From positions 1 through 64,000 of the forward strand of contig NZ_JAPJZH010000023.1 of the NCBI RefSeq assembly GCF_027889715.1: DNA of 64,000 bases, given 5' to 3'. The notes below the pieces were generated by a model. It made no database searches, was not told where the DNA came from, and saw nothing but the letters and a program-made list of their open reading frames with translations. Source of the DNA: Allohoeflea poritis (lineage in GTDB: Bacteria > Pseudomonadota > Alphaproteobacteria > Rhizobiales > Rhizobiaceae). The translations under genes and the position numbers were made by a program. This document shows, in pieces, positions 1 through 9,246 of this stretch. The stretch's first letter is position 1. Each line of letters starts with the position of its first letter.

Positions 1-72
1 GCGCAAGCCATTTCCTCAGCTTCATACATATCGCCGCCGCAATCCTATGGATGCGATGAATGTCGATTCAGC

Positions 73-1176
73 CTAGGGATTGAAGATCAGAACGATATAG
101 ACCACGAAGATGACGAGATGGACGGCGCCCTGCAACATGTTGGTGCGCGTGCCGCCAAAGGTCAGCGCACTGACGAACATGGTCAAAAGCAGCAGCGTCA
201 TGTCCGTATTGCCGATGCCGAGCTGGATTTCCTTGTCGAAGAAGATCGAGATCGCCAGCACCGCCGGCACGGTCAGCCCGATGGTCGCCAGCGCCGAGCC
301 GAGACAGATATTGACCGCGCGCTGCAGATAGTTCTGCCGGGCGGCATGGAAGGCGGCGAGCGCTTCGGGCGCCAGCACCAGCGCCGCGATTATGATACCG
401 CCAAGGGCGGCCGGCAACTGCCAGGTCCCGATGCCGAAATCAACCAGCACGGCAAGTTTCTTGGACAGGAGCACGGCCGGAACCAGCGTCAGCACCAGCA
501 GGACCGCGTGATAGGGCACCGAGCCGCCGCCCGAGACGCCGTGATGATCCGCAGTGCCGTCTTCATCGCCCGGCTGGACGAAGAAAGACCGGTGCCGGAC
601 GGTCTGTATGGCGAGGAACGTCACGTAAAGCACGATGGTGATGAAGGCGAACCATTCCGACTGGATCCGGCTGAGGCTTGGATCGGGCGTCGATTCGGTG
701 AAATTGGGCAGGATCAGCGTCATCGTTGCAAGCGTGACCAGCACGGTCAGAAAGGCACTCGCACCGCGCAGATTGAACTCCTGTTCGCTGTGCTTGAAAC
801 CGCCGACCAGCAGCACCAGGCCCACCACGCCGTTCATGACGATCATCAGCACCGCCATCATGGTATCGCGCGCCAGCGTCGGCTGTGCCTGGCCGCCCAG
901 CATGATCGCCGAGATCAGCGCCACTTCGATGGTGATCACCGCTATCGTGAGGATCAGCGTGCCGTAGGGCTCACCCAGCAATTCGGCGAGATGATCCGCG
1001 TGCCGCACGGCCGAAAAGGACAAAAGCAGCATGGTGCAGAAGAGCACGGCGAAAAGCACCGCGAAAACCGGCGGCGTAAACGAATCGCCGAACAGCGGTG
1101 CAAACGGCCCGTAAGCAAGGGCCGTGAGAACGAAACCCAGGATCAGAGCGAATTCGGTGCGGATGAATTTGAACAT
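73..1176 (-). CDS. Ca2+/H+ antiporter (ChaA / y4hA type)
   Basis: Polytopic inner-membrane cation:proton exchanger of the CaCA superfamily, expected to expel Ca2+ (perhaps Na+ or K+) against protons. About 11 hydrophobic segments fill the 367 residues. Both alpha repeats with the transport acids are visible: ITIEVALI around residue 84 and LAPEALAAFHAARQ around residue 270, the latter followed by the Gly/Ala-rich helix NICLGSALATIGLTVP. Length matches ChaA. I chose the ATG at 1176; an in-frame TTG at 1221 would add 15 residues, and neither start has a clear ribosome site. It lies 157 bases downstream of the permease gene on the same strand, so co-transcription is possible. Substrate is inferred from family only. 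Confidence 0.88.
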   Translation of the reverse strand: MFKFIRTEFALILGFVLTALAYGPFAPLFGDSFTPPVFAVLFAVLFCTMLLLSFSAVRHADHLAELLGEPYGTLILTIAVITIEVALISAIMLGGQAQPTLARDTMMAVLMIVMNGVVGLVLLVGGFKHSEQEFNLRGASAFLTVLVTLATMTLILPNFTESTPDPSLSRIQSEWFAFITIVLYVTFLAIQTVRHRSFFVQPGDEDGTADHHGVSGGGSVPYHAVLLVLTLVPAVLLSKKLAVLVDFGIGTWQLPAALGGIIIAALVLAPEALAAFHAARQNYLQRAVNICLGSALATIGLTVPAVLAISIFFDKEIQLGIGNTDMTLLLLTMFVSALTFGGTRTNMLQGAVHLVIFVVYIVLIFNP

Positions 1177-1333
1177 GTAGAGCGGGATCGGCCCCGATAA
1201 GTGCGTTCCGGTTGACGACAATTTAGCATTGAAATTTTTCGTTACAATGCCGGCTCATTTTGCCCGTCGCCATATTCGGAAAGCTCGATACCGCGCGATT
1301 GCGGCCCGAATCTGGCAGCTTCGCCATCCGGGG

Positions 1334-2824
1334 TCAGGCGAAAATCCGGCTCGCGATGAAGATGACAATGGCCGCGACAATCCACGACAATACCGTAAAG
1401 GTGCCGTTCCATCGCCAGGCGTGCGTTATGCCTGAGATGCCGGCGACACGGGACAGGAGCAACGAAGTTGCGCCAAAGGGCGAACCGGTGAGGTTGAGCG
1501 CCCAGCCGACGAGCAGCGACAGGCCGAGCATGCTGGGATCGAGCCCGAGTTCCGGGATGGAGACGAGCAGGCCGCCAAGGAAAGTCACCAGCATCATCGG
1601 CGGAAGACCGATGCAGGAAGCGAGCGGAATGAGCCCCGAAACGATGACATAGACGATGGCCGGGCTGAGATGCGTTCCCGAAAGCAACGAGGCGAACCAG
1701 CTTCTGTCGACAAGTGTCGCACCCAGAATACCGATATAACCGGCGAGTCCGAGCGTGGCTGCCTCCGGGCTTCCCGACGGGATGGCAACCCGCGGAAGCT
1801 GCCAGATCTTTTGCCGCAATGTGCCAATATCGGCAATGCTGCCGGTGACGGATTGCGCAATCATCCAAAGGACCGTCAGCGGAAGGGCGGAAATCATGAT
1901 GGCCGAAACGAACGGAATCGCGCTCAACCGGGACACGAGCCAGGCAAGGCCCAGAAGCCCCGCTCCGACGCTCAGGAACCGCAGCAGCGACTGTACGGGA
2001 AAGGGCGGCGCCTGCGAAAGATCGACGCGAAACCCGCTTTCGGCAAACCGCATGCGCGCGCGATGGCCCGTCACACGGTCCTCCGCCCATCCGACCCAAA
2101 GCACGATGAAGGCGATGATGATGCCGACCAGCGCGATGGTGCCGGCCCGCGAACCCGGAACGGTGGTCAACACCACCGCCTGTGCAATCGCCGTCGGCGC
2201 CCAGATATTGAACCAGGAGAACCCGCGGCTCAGGGCACTGATCTGCCGCCGCAGGCGTATCCGCGAAAGCCCGGGCGGGTCGCCCTCCGCTTCGGCTGCC
2301 CGCACGCCACGCAGAACCAGCGGTCCGAGCAGGCTGATCGCGCCGAAATTGAGCAGCGTTCCCAGGAAGTGACCGCCGATATGGAGAGCAAAATAGCGCC
2401 GGCCCGGCGGCTGGCTGGTCAGATACTGCCCGATTCCCAGCACGGAGCGGGAGCTGAACGCACCGTCACGCAGAGTGAGGATCAGCATCATGAAAGCGGC
2501 GAGATAGGCCGCCCGCGACATATCCTCCACGACCGGTTCGAGCGCCTCCCCGCCTCGCATAAGGAACGCCGTTCCCGAGACCAGCAGCGCGATTACCATC
2601 AGCACGCGCTCGCGCGTGCCGAACCGGCTGATACCGAAACCGCAGAACAGCACGAAAAGGATTGCGGAAGCGCCGTGCGCCGGACCATGGTCGCTCAATG
2701 CTGCCCAGATGACCGCAAGGCACAGCGTACAGCAAATGATGGCAAACGGAGCACCGGGCATGCGGGCGACCGGCAGGTCGGACACCGCTTCGCCTTGATG
2801 CTCAGTAGCCAATGGCGCATCCAT
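1334..2824 (-). CDS. 12-TM permease of unknown substrate
   Basis: Integral membrane protein of 496 residues with about 12 hydrophobic helices. I do not recognise the substrate. Late Gly/Pro-rich segments (SCIGLPPMMLVTFLGG and LTGSPFGATSLLLSR) resemble the re-entrant or unwound regions of the ion-transporter superfamily (citrate/dicarboxylate type), so an organic-anion permease is the best guess. The start ATG at 2824 lies inside the end of the gamma-glutamyltransferase gene (23-base overlap), which argues for translational coupling and a shared role, for example handling gamma-glutamyl compounds or their products. An internal ATG at 2761 is an alternative start. Confidence 0.6.
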   Translation of the reverse strand: MDAPLATEHQGEAVSDLPVARMPGAPFAIICCTLCLAVIWAALSDHGPAHGASAILFVLFCGFGISRFGTRERVLMVIALLVSGTAFLMRGGEALEPVVEDMSRAAYLAAFMMLILTLRDGAFSSRSVLGIGQYLTSQPPGRRYFALHIGGHFLGTLLNFGAISLLGPLVLRGVRAAEAEGDPPGLSRIRLRRQISALSRGFSWFNIWAPTAIAQAVVLTTVPGSRAGTIALVGIIIAFIVLWVGWAEDRVTGHRARMRFAESGFRVDLSQAPPFPVQSLLRFLSVGAGLLGLAWLVSRLSAIPFVSAIMISALPLTVLWMIAQSVTGSIADIGTLRQKIWQLPRVAIPSGSPEAATLGLAGYIGILGATLVDRSWFASLLSGTHLSPAIVYVIVSGLIPLASCIGLPPMMLVTFLGGLLVSIPELGLDPSMLGLSLLVGWALNLTGSPFGATSLLLSRVAGISGITHAWRWNGTFTVLSWIVAAIVIFIASRIFA

Positions 2825-4427
2825 CCTTGCGCGGATCGGAAGCCCCGGTCAGGACATTGTTGCGCCAGTCGATGGCGATCGCCTGGGAGCCGCCGACCGG
2901 CGCGGCCGGATCGACAATCGTGTGCCCGCGCCGCACGAGCTCAGCGCGAACGTCATCGCCGATCGCGTTCTCCATTTCCACTTCTCCGGTAAAGGGATCG
3001 GCCATGAAGCGCGGCAGGTCCATCGCTTCCTGAAGATCGCAACCGAAATCGAGATATCGGGTCAGGAACTGCAGATGCCCGAAGGCTTGGTATTGCCCGC
3101 CCATGACGCCGAAGCAGAGACTGGAACGCCCGTCCTGCGTCGCCATTGCCGGTATGATCGTATGCAAAGGCCTCTTGCCGCCGGCGATCCGGTTCGGGTG
3201 CCCCGCCTCAAGGGTAAAGCCCTGCCCGCGATTGTGCAGCACCACACCCGAACTCGGCGCGGTGATGCCGCTTCCGAAACCGAAGAACAGCGTATTGATG
3301 AAACTGCAGGCGTTGCGGTCCTCGTCGACGACGGAGATGTAGACCGTGTCGCGGTGCCGCGGCAGGGTTATGTCGGGTGCCACGCTTGTCGCGCGTTGCG
3401 GATCGATTTCGCCGGCCAGCTTGCGGGCATAGTCCTCGGACAAAAGGTGCTCGACCGGAATATCGCTGAACGCCGGATCGCCCACATAGTGACTGCGCGA
3501 CGCATAGGCCAGCCGGCATGCCTCGATCTCCAGGTGGATCCGGTCGGCCGTAAGCGGGCCGCCGGGATCGATGTCCATCTGCTTGATCATGTTCAAAAGA
3601 AGCAGCGCGATCACGCCCTGCCCGTTCGGCGGACACTGGTGGATCGTCCGTCCCCGGAACTCCGATGCGATCGGTGTGACATACTCGCCGGCTGCCGAGG
3701 TAAAATCCTCCATCGTGTGCAAGCCGCCAAGGCTCTGCAGGTGCTCGACAATGTCGTGGGCAATCCAACCGCTGTAGAACGCGTCTCGGCCGCCCTCGGC
3801 AATCGCCTTCAGCGAATTGGCAAGCAGCGGCAGTGTGAGCACCGAACCGACCTCCGGCGCCGTACCCTCGTTCAGATAAATGCCGGCGGTAACCGGATCG
3901 CTGCGCAGGAACTCCGCCTGGCCGGCGAAGTCGCGGTGCACGCGCGACGAGATCGGGAAGCCGTCCTGCGCATATTCGATCGCAGAAGCAAGAACCTCGC
4001 CCAGTTGCAGGCGCCCGTGGTCGGCCTGCAGACGCGTCCAGGCATCGATGGCGCCCGGCACGGTCACCGCATGCGGCGAATGACGCTCGATCGAGGTGAC
4101 GTCCTGCGCCTGCAACGTTTCGGGATCGGCCGCCGCCGGGGCCTTTCCGGACCCGTTAAATGCGATCGGCTCGGCTGACCCTTCGGGGGAATACATGCAG
4201 AAGCAGTCGCCGCCGATCCCTGTCGATCCGGGCTCCACGACGCATTGAACGGCGCAGGCGGCGATGGCCGCATCCATGGCATTACCGCCCTGCTGCATGA
4301 TGCGGATGGCCGCTTGTGTGGCCAGCGGATGGGACGTGGCCGCCATGGCCTTCGTGCTGTGAACCGGCGAGCGCCCCGGACGCGACAAATCTCTCAAAGT
4401 CACCCCCACGTGAAATTGGATGTTCAA
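2802..4427 (-). CDS. ggt: Gamma-glutamyltransferase, cytoplasmic type
   Basis: N-terminal-nucleophile hydrolase that cleaves or transfers the gamma-glutamyl group of glutathione-like compounds. The N-terminal half carries GGNAMDAAIAACAV (residues 48-60) and GSTGIGGDCF (68-76). The self-cleavage/catalytic threonine is Thr361 in HRDTVYISVVDEDRNACS, followed by the lid and Gly-rich FGFGSGITAPSSG. The 541-residue length is normal. No signal peptide is present, so it should act in the cytoplasm like YwrD-type enzymes rather than in the periplasm. The furthest start is TTG (4427); GTG/TTG codons near 4397-4409, preceded by a GGGGG stretch, are equally plausible. Its 3' end overlaps the permease gene by 23 bases. 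Confidence 0.88.
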   Translation of the reverse strand: MNIQFHVGVTLRDLSRPGRSPVHSTKAMAATSHPLATQAAIRIMQQGGNAMDAAIAACAVQCVVEPGSTGIGGDCFCMYSPEGSAEPIAFNGSGKAPAAADPETLQAQDVTSIERHSPHAVTVPGAIDAWTRLQADHGRLQLGEVLASAIEYAQDGFPISSRVHRDFAGQAEFLRSDPVTAGIYLNEGTAPEVGSVLTLPLLANSLKAIAEGGRDAFYSGWIAHDIVEHLQSLGGLHTMEDFTSAAGEYVTPIASEFRGRTIHQCPPNGQGVIALLLLNMIKQMDIDPGGPLTADRIHLEIEACRLAYASRSHYVGDPAFSDIPVEHLLSEDYARKLAGEIDPQRATSVAPDITLPRHRDTVYISVVDEDRNACSFINTLFFGFGSGITAPSSGVVLHNRGQGFTLEAGHPNRIAGGKRPLHTIIPAMATQDGRSSLCFGVMGGQYQAFGHLQFLTRYLDFGCDLQEAMDLPRFMADPFTGEVEMENAIGDDVRAELVRRGHTIVDPAAPVGGSQAIAIDWRNNVLTGASDPRKDGCAIGY

Positions 4428-4612
4428 AATCAGACGCCTGTGCGGGCGCGGGCAAAGGCAGCCTTTAACTCCGCCTTATGCGGGCGCTTGTCAAGCACGC
4501 GGCCGGCGCCACCGGCACACGCGGCCCTAACGAATGTGTGTATAGCCGTGAATGGCAATCCGCCCCTGTGGGCCGTAGTTATATCGGCGGAACATCCAAC
4601 GGGAGACACACC

Positions 4613-5140
4613 ATGTCCTTACGCACAACTGCGATCGCCCTGACCCTGCTTGCCGGTAGCGCCTTCCCCGCCTTTGCCGGCGACCAATATGTAGACAGCT
4701 CCGGCTACGCGGTATCCGGTTACGACGTCGTTGCCTATTTTGATCTCGACCAGAACCCGATCGGCTCTGCGCAGCCGGCCGCCGTTCGCGGCAATGCCGC
4801 CTACACCGTCGAGCACAATGGCGCGAAATGGGCGTTCTCGAGCGCCGAGAACCGCGACAAATTCGCCGCCAACCCGGACAAATACGCCCCGCAATATGAC
4901 GGCCACTGCGCCTACGGCGTGGCCCAGGGCGGCAAGGTTCCGGCCAATCCGCACCTTTGGCGCATTGTCGACGGCAAGCTCTATCTCAACATCACCAAGA
5001 ATGTCGTCGGTTTCTGGGAAGAGGATGTGCCCGGCAATATCACGACCGCCACCACCAATTGGAACACGCTGGAAGCCAATGCGGCCTCGGATCGCGAAAT
5101 TCCGCAATATGACGGCGTAATCGGACCGGTCACCAACTGA
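4613..5140 (+). CDS. Exported YHS-domain protein
   Basis: 175-residue periplasmic protein. Residues 1-22 form a Sec signal peptide ending AFPAFA. The mature part begins with the YHS signature (GYAVSGYDVVAYFDLDQN), then KWAFSSAENRDKFAANPDKYAPQYDGHCAYGVAQGG split over residues 75-110, the motif family seen in metal or heme-linked YHS proteins. The start at 4613 is set by the purine-rich GGGAGA ten bases upstream and the signal peptide; an upstream in-frame ATG (4478) would destroy the signal peptide. Monocistronic: a strong hairpin terminator follows at 5190. Exact role unknown; metal (copper or iron) binding is a family-based guess. Confidence 0.82.
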   Translation: MSLRTTAIALTLLAGSAFPAFAGDQYVDSSGYAVSGYDVVAYFDLDQNPIGSAQPAAVRGNAAYTVEHNGAKWAFSSAENRDKFAANPDKYAPQYDGHCAYGVAQGGKVPANPHLWRIVDGKLYLNITKNVVGFWEEDVPGNITTATTNWNTLEANAASDREIPQYDGVIGPVTN

Positions 5141-5189
5141 CCGTTCCGGTTCCCGAGGTGCTCCAGCCGACCCTCCTCGGCGAGCACTT

Positions 5190-5223
5190 GAAGCCCCCGG
5201 ATCCCCTCCCGGGGGCTTCGGTT
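5190..5223 (+). terminator. Rho-independent-like terminator after YHS gene
   Basis: Perfect 11-bp stem GAAGCCCCCGG (5190-5200) / CCGGGGGCTTC (5209-5219) with an 8-base loop, followed by GGTTTG. It lies 50 bases after the YHS stop. The T tract is short, so termination may be partial. Confidence 0.7.
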
Positions 5224-5245
5224 TGTCGAGAGCGGGCTGTGATGG

Positions 5246-5986
5246 CTACCACGTCTCCCCAAACGGCCTGATATCCATTTCGAACGTCCAGGCGTCGGGC
5301 GACTGCCGGTATAGGTTCCAATAGGCCTGCGCGACCGAGTCCGGGTTCATCAGCGTATCCGGTGGCAGCGAATCGGGATCGTGACCCGCCTCGCGCATGC
5401 GCTCGCGCACGAAATGCGTATCGACGCCGGCATCGATGACAAGATGCGCCACATGGATGTTCTGCGGCCCCAGCTCGCGCGCCATGCTCTGGGCAAGCGC
5501 CCGTTGCCCGGCCTTGGCGCTGGCGAAAGCGGCATAGCCGCTGTTGCCGCGCATGCTGGCCGTCGCGCCGGTGAAGAAGATCGCGCCTTTCTTCCTCGGA
5601 ACCATGTAATCGGCCGCCTCGCGGCCGCACAGGAAACCGGCGAAACAGGCCATTTCCCAGACCTTGCGGAAAACCCGGCTGGTGGTCTCGCGTACCGGGA
5701 AGCGCACATTGCCCCCGACATTGCAGATAACCACCTCAAGCGGGCCGATGTCCCGTTCGATGGCGGCGAAGACGTCCTTGACGCAATCCTCATCGCGCGC
5801 ATCGAGCCTGAACGCATGCGCGGTGCCGCCCGACGCCTCGATTTCCGCAACAAGCGGCGCGAGCTTGTCTTCATTGCGGCGTCCGATACACACGGCAAAG
5901 CCTTCCGAGGCGAAGCGCTTGGCGATCGCCGCCCCGATGAAATCTCCGGCGCCGACAATGAGCGCGACAGGTTTGTTGTCCGGCAT
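5246..5986 (-). CDS. SDR-fold protein lacking catalytic Ser and Tyr
   Basis: Rossmann-fold short-chain dehydrogenase/reductase of 246 residues. The nucleotide-binding motif VGAGDFIGAAIAKRF is at residues 10-24, and CNVGGNV takes the place of NNAG. The catalytic region reads TGATASMRGNSGYAAFASAK: Lys is kept, but the Tyr position (Lys minus 4) is Phe and the Ser position (13 before it) is Ala. Classical hydride-transfer catalysis is therefore doubtful. I recall an alphaproteobacterial SDR subfamily with this Phe variant, so it is probably not a sequencing error. Start ATG 5986 has GGAGG upstream; an upstream ATG at 6055 would add 23 unlikely residues. Divergent from the crotonase gene, suggesting a linked acyl-CoA role. 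Confidence 0.8.
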   Translation of the reverse strand: MPDNKPVALIVGAGDFIGAAIAKRFASEGFAVCIGRRNEDKLAPLVAEIEASGGTAHAFRLDARDEDCVKDVFAAIERDIGPLEVVICNVGGNVRFPVRETTSRVFRKVWEMACFAGFLCGREAADYMVPRKKGAIFFTGATASMRGNSGYAAFASAKAGQRALAQSMARELGPQNIHVAHLVIDAGVDTHFVRERMREAGHDPDSLPPDTLMNPDSVAQAYWNLYRQSPDAWTFEMDIRPFGETW

Positions 5987-6138
5987 AAATCCTCCCGATA
6001 TGAAAAGCATACCTTGGACGACAGTAAAGCATCGATGCGCCCCGCGGCCAGCCATGACTGCACTTGAGACGAGCGGCGGCCTCTGCCAGTGTGCACCCGA
6101 TTACTTTCGCTCGTAACGAAAATCTCCCGGAGCCCGAC

Positions 6139-6927
6139 ATGACTTTCGAGACCATCAAGTTGGAAATTGAAGCCAACGTCGCAACGATCACCATCAACCG
6201 GCCAGATGACGCCAACGCGCTGAATGCGACGATGGCGATGGAACTGATGGACGCATCGGTGCGGTGCTCGGAAGACCGGGAGGTCCGCGCCGTCCTCATA
6301 ACCGGCACCGGGACAATGTTCTGCGCCGGCGGCGATCTGAAGGAAATGCATGAGCGCGGCGACGACAAGCCGGCGCATCTGATCCGCATGGCAAGCGTGC
6401 TGCATTCGGCAATCACTCGCTTTGCGCATATGGACGCGCCGGTGGTGATCGCGGTCAACGGAACGGCGGCCGGCGCCGGCTTTTCCCTGGCCTTGGCAGG
6501 TGACTATGTGCTCGCCGCCGAGGAGGCGAAATTCGTCTCGGCCTATACCGCATCGGGGCTGACGCCGGACGGCTCATCCACCTATTTCCTTGCCAAGCAT
6601 GTCGGCCTCCTGCGGGCCAAGGAACTGCTGTTCACCAATCGCCGGCTGACGGCGGCGGAAGCCTGCGACTGGGGTATGGTCAACAAGGTCGTTCCGGCCG
6701 CACGCCTGATGGAGGAGGCGCAAGAAGTGGCAACCAATTTCGCAAGCGGCCCGACCAAGGCTTTTGGCGGTCTCAAGCGGCTGCTGCTGACCGCTTATTC
6801 CGACACGCTCGAAACGCAGCTTGAGCGGGAAACGCAGGGCATATCCGGAATGATGCGCACCCATGACGGCCCGCACGGCCTGGAGTCCTTCCTCGGCAAG
6901 AAAACACCGGAATTCAAGGGGCACTGA
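6139..6927 (+). CDS. Enoyl-CoA hydratase/isomerase family protein
   Basis: Crotonase-superfamily enzyme, 262 residues (normal). The oxyanion-hole segments are present: GTMFCAGGDLKEM near residue 65 and NGTAAGAGFSLALAGDY near residue 110. The downstream YTASGLTPDGSSTYFL region retains an acid (Asp in PDG) where PaaG/ECI-like isomerases place theirs and lacks the paired Glu of a classic hydratase, so isomerase or another crotonase reaction is more likely than hydration. The ATG at 6139 follows GGAG; an upstream ATG at 6064 is not favoured. Divergently transcribed from the SDR-like gene. Confidence 0.85.
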   Translation: MTFETIKLEIEANVATITINRPDDANALNATMAMELMDASVRCSEDREVRAVLITGTGTMFCAGGDLKEMHERGDDKPAHLIRMASVLHSAITRFAHMDAPVVIAVNGTAAGAGFSLALAGDYVLAAEEAKFVSAYTASGLTPDGSSTYFLAKHVGLLRAKELLFTNRRLTAAEACDWGMVNKVVPAARLMEEAQEVATNFASGPTKAFGGLKRLLLTAYSDTLETQLERETQGISGMMRTHDGPHGLESFLGKKTPEFKGH

Positions 6928-6986
6928 GACATCAAATGACGGTTTTCCGGTTGATTTCGGCAAGCGGTCTTGAGTGATCAGGCACG

Positions 6987-8129
6987 CTAGCCGCGATACA
7001 GGACTTCGCCCTGAAAAAGCCGTCGCGCGGTGCGGTAGAGCGTCGCCCGCTCGATGTGCACACCATCCGGTGTTTGGCGCATCTCGGCGTCGACCAGCGT
7101 GACGCCGGACGGGTGTCCGATGCGGATTTCATTGCCCCTGCCGCCCGAAACAAGCTCGGCAGCGATTGTGCCCGGGATACGGCACGCGGCCGCAAGGCAA
7201 AGAGCGCCCGTGATCGGGATGGCCCGATGCGGGCGGCCCATCGAGATCATGCGGCAAAGAATATCCTGATCTGCCGCCTGCAACACCGCCCCCGACAACA
7301 GTTCTGCCTCCGCAGGAGAACCGAGCAACGCGATTTTTGGCTGGCTGGCCTGCACTTCAGCTTCTGCAAGATCGGTGGACATGCCCATGCGCACGGAGGC
7401 GGCCCGCCGGATCCGCTCCAGCCTGTCGAGCAAGCCGGCATCACGCTCGATCTCGTCCGGACTCTCGGCACCCGAGAGGCCGAAATCGGATGCCCGCACG
7501 AAAACGCTCGGATTGGCTGCGTCGACGAGACTTGCCTCGACCGAAGCATCGCCGTCTGTTTCGATCATTTCGGCCGCCTTTCCGCTCGGCAGAATGCCAC
7601 GCGTTCGGGCACCACCAGGGTTTAGAAAGTCAAGCCGGATCGGGGATCCGCTGCCGGAAACCCCGTCTATCCGAAAATCGCCATCGACTTCAGCGCGCCC
7701 ATGCGAAACCTGGAAATGGGCGTGAATGATCTTTTTCGTATTGGTGTTGTGGATGCGCACCGTCATCGGTCCGTTATCGGGATGCGGGACAAGGCCCTCA
7801 TCGACCGCAAACGGTCCAATCGCCGAAGTCATATTGCCGCAATTGCCGGCATAGTCGACGCTCGCCTTGTCCGGTGAAACCTGACAGAAAAGAAAGTCCA
7901 CATCGGCCTCGGGATGGGTTGGCGGTCCGATGACGCAGACCTTGGACAATGAAGAAATGCCGCCGCCCATACCGTCCAGTTGGCGGCCGTATTCATCCGG
8001 CGAACCCATGGCGGCAAGGAAGATATCGACCCATTTTTCGCGATCGGACGGCAGGTCGCCGACATGGAACATAAGCGCCTTCGACGTGCCGCCTCGCATG
8101 AATACACATCTGGTCGCTTGCAGTGGCAT
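6987..8129 (-). CDS. PrpF-family isomerase (aconitate / oxalomesaconate type)
   Basis: 380-residue protein of the PrpF / 4-oxalomesaconate tautomerase family, which shifts double bonds in tricarboxylates such as 2-methyl-aconitate. Hallmarks are RCVFMRGGTSKALMF at residues 7-21, the GGGISSLSKVCVI segment near 55, and the family cysteine motif DYAGNCGNMTSAIGPFAV near residue 92, which belongs to the diaminopimelate-epimerase fold. Start ATG 8129 has GGAG about 12 bases upstream. No methylcitrate genes are nearby. The AraC-type gene is divergent (218-base gap), so it may regulate this gene, but the substrate cannot be assigned. Confidence 0.85.
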   Translation of the reverse strand: MPLQATRCVFMRGGTSKALMFHVGDLPSDREKWVDIFLAAMGSPDEYGRQLDGMGGGISSLSKVCVIGPPTHPEADVDFLFCQVSPDKASVDYAGNCGNMTSAIGPFAVDEGLVPHPDNGPMTVRIHNTNTKKIIHAHFQVSHGRAEVDGDFRIDGVSGSGSPIRLDFLNPGGARTRGILPSGKAAEMIETDGDASVEASLVDAANPSVFVRASDFGLSGAESPDEIERDAGLLDRLERIRRAASVRMGMSTDLAEAEVQASQPKIALLGSPAEAELLSGAVLQAADQDILCRMISMGRPHRAIPITGALCLAAACRIPGTIAAELVSGGRGNEIRIGHPSGVTLVDAEMRQTPDGVHIERATLYRTARRLFQGEVLYRG

Positions 8130-8347
8130 GTTTCGCGAAAACTCCGTGCGGTTCCGTGCTTAAAAAAGGCCATCATAACCTGTCTGGAACGGCACCGAAA
8201 TCGGACATGGAGACAATTCAGCGGCAAACGGACTGTTGCAGCGTATAAGCGGCGGAACTTGGGACAAGAGGCCGCCTTCCTTGTAAGATGATATCCCGGG
8301 TTCCATTTAGATAAGGCGAAAGGGCGAAACCGGACCAGAGCGGTTAT

Positions 8348-9106
8348 ATGGCGGATTTGAGCGCGACATTGACCAACTTTCCGGCGGGCGGCGGCGCGTT
8401 CAAACTGGAGCGCCTGACGATCGGCGTGTTCCGCAACGATCAGCCCACGCACCGGCTCGGTCTCGGCGCCGACAAAACCGAGGGCATTCCCCTGAAGGCT
8501 GATCAGGGCTGGATTTTGCCGCCGGGAGCCACCGGTGTCTGTACCTACGATATTCCGCTCGACGTGATGATGGTGGAAGTCGCGCCCCGCGTGCTTTCGG
8601 AAGTCGGCATGGCCGACCCGACCACCATTGCGCCCGTGGTCGGCGACATCGATCCCCTGACGCTTGAACTTGCGATGGGTGCGGAGAAATTCAACGAGGG
8701 TGGAACGCTCTACCGGGAAACCATGCACCGGGCCCTGGCGGTGCAGCTCACCAACACGCTGCAGACGGTCGAAGGCCGGATCAGATCGATCGAGGATGTG
8801 CGCCTGCGCCGGGTGGTGGAATACATCCATGACAATCTGGCCGAGGACCTGACGCTGGAATCCATGTCGAACCTGGCGGCCATGAGCGGCTTTCATTTCA
8901 GCCGGGCATTCAAGACGGCCACCGGCAAGAGCCCGCTGCAATATGTGATTGCCGAACGCATTGAACTGGCAAAAGTGCTGCTGAAGACAACCGGTCTTAC
9001 GATTTCCGACATCTGCTTCCGGACCGGTTACAACGACGTGTCCCGCTTCGGACAGCATTTCAAGCGCGCCACCGGCATGACCCCGGGCGATTTCCGGGCG
9101 CAATAA
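8348..9106 (+). CDS. AraC-family transcriptional regulator
   Basis: 252-residue activator-type protein. The N-terminal ~140 residues form an unassigned sensing domain (a segment reading ADQGWILPPGATG resembles AraC-type cupin edges). The C-terminal ~100 residues are the AraC double HTH: LRRVVEYIHDNLAEDLTLES, MSGFHFSRAFKTATGKSP, and the second-helix signature ISDICFRTGYNDVSRFGQHF ending ATGMTPGDFRAQ. It is divergent from prpF and 140 bases upstream of the exported hydrolase/NTF2 operon on the same strand; either is a plausible target. The ribosome site is weak. Confidence 0.9.
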   Translation: MADLSATLTNFPAGGGAFKLERLTIGVFRNDQPTHRLGLGADKTEGIPLKADQGWILPPGATGVCTYDIPLDVMMVEVAPRVLSEVGMADPTTIAPVVGDIDPLTLELAMGAEKFNEGGTLYRETMHRALAVQLTNTLQTVEGRIRSIEDVRLRRVVEYIHDNLAEDLTLESMSNLAAMSGFHFSRAFKTATGKSPLQYVIAERIELAKVLLKTTGLTISDICFRTGYNDVSRFGQHFKRATGMTPGDFRAQ

Positions 9107-9246
9107 ACGCGCAAGGCCATAAAGCAAGATTCGCATAGCAAAGCGCAATCTTCGCGCGTTTTTCCGGCCGTCTCCTCCCCCATCTTGGTCTCATGGCACC
9201 GGGCACCATCCCCGCCACGCAACCCCCGGTGCGTTGAAGGAGAACA

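Noticed and set aside
118-1200. Long plus-strand frame opposite the antiporter gene
   Set aside because: Arg/Gln/His-rich translation typical of the antisense of a GC-rich membrane-protein gene; many similar long shadows occur through the window.
6111-6127. TTTCG-N7-CGAAA before the crotonase gene
   Set aside because: Looks like the IclR motif but the spacer is 7 rather than 5 and the outer A/T are missing.
8131-8140. TTTCGCGAAA palindrome at the prpF start
   Set aside because: Short, at the start codon, lacks the 5-base spacer of the IclR-like sites; probably chance.
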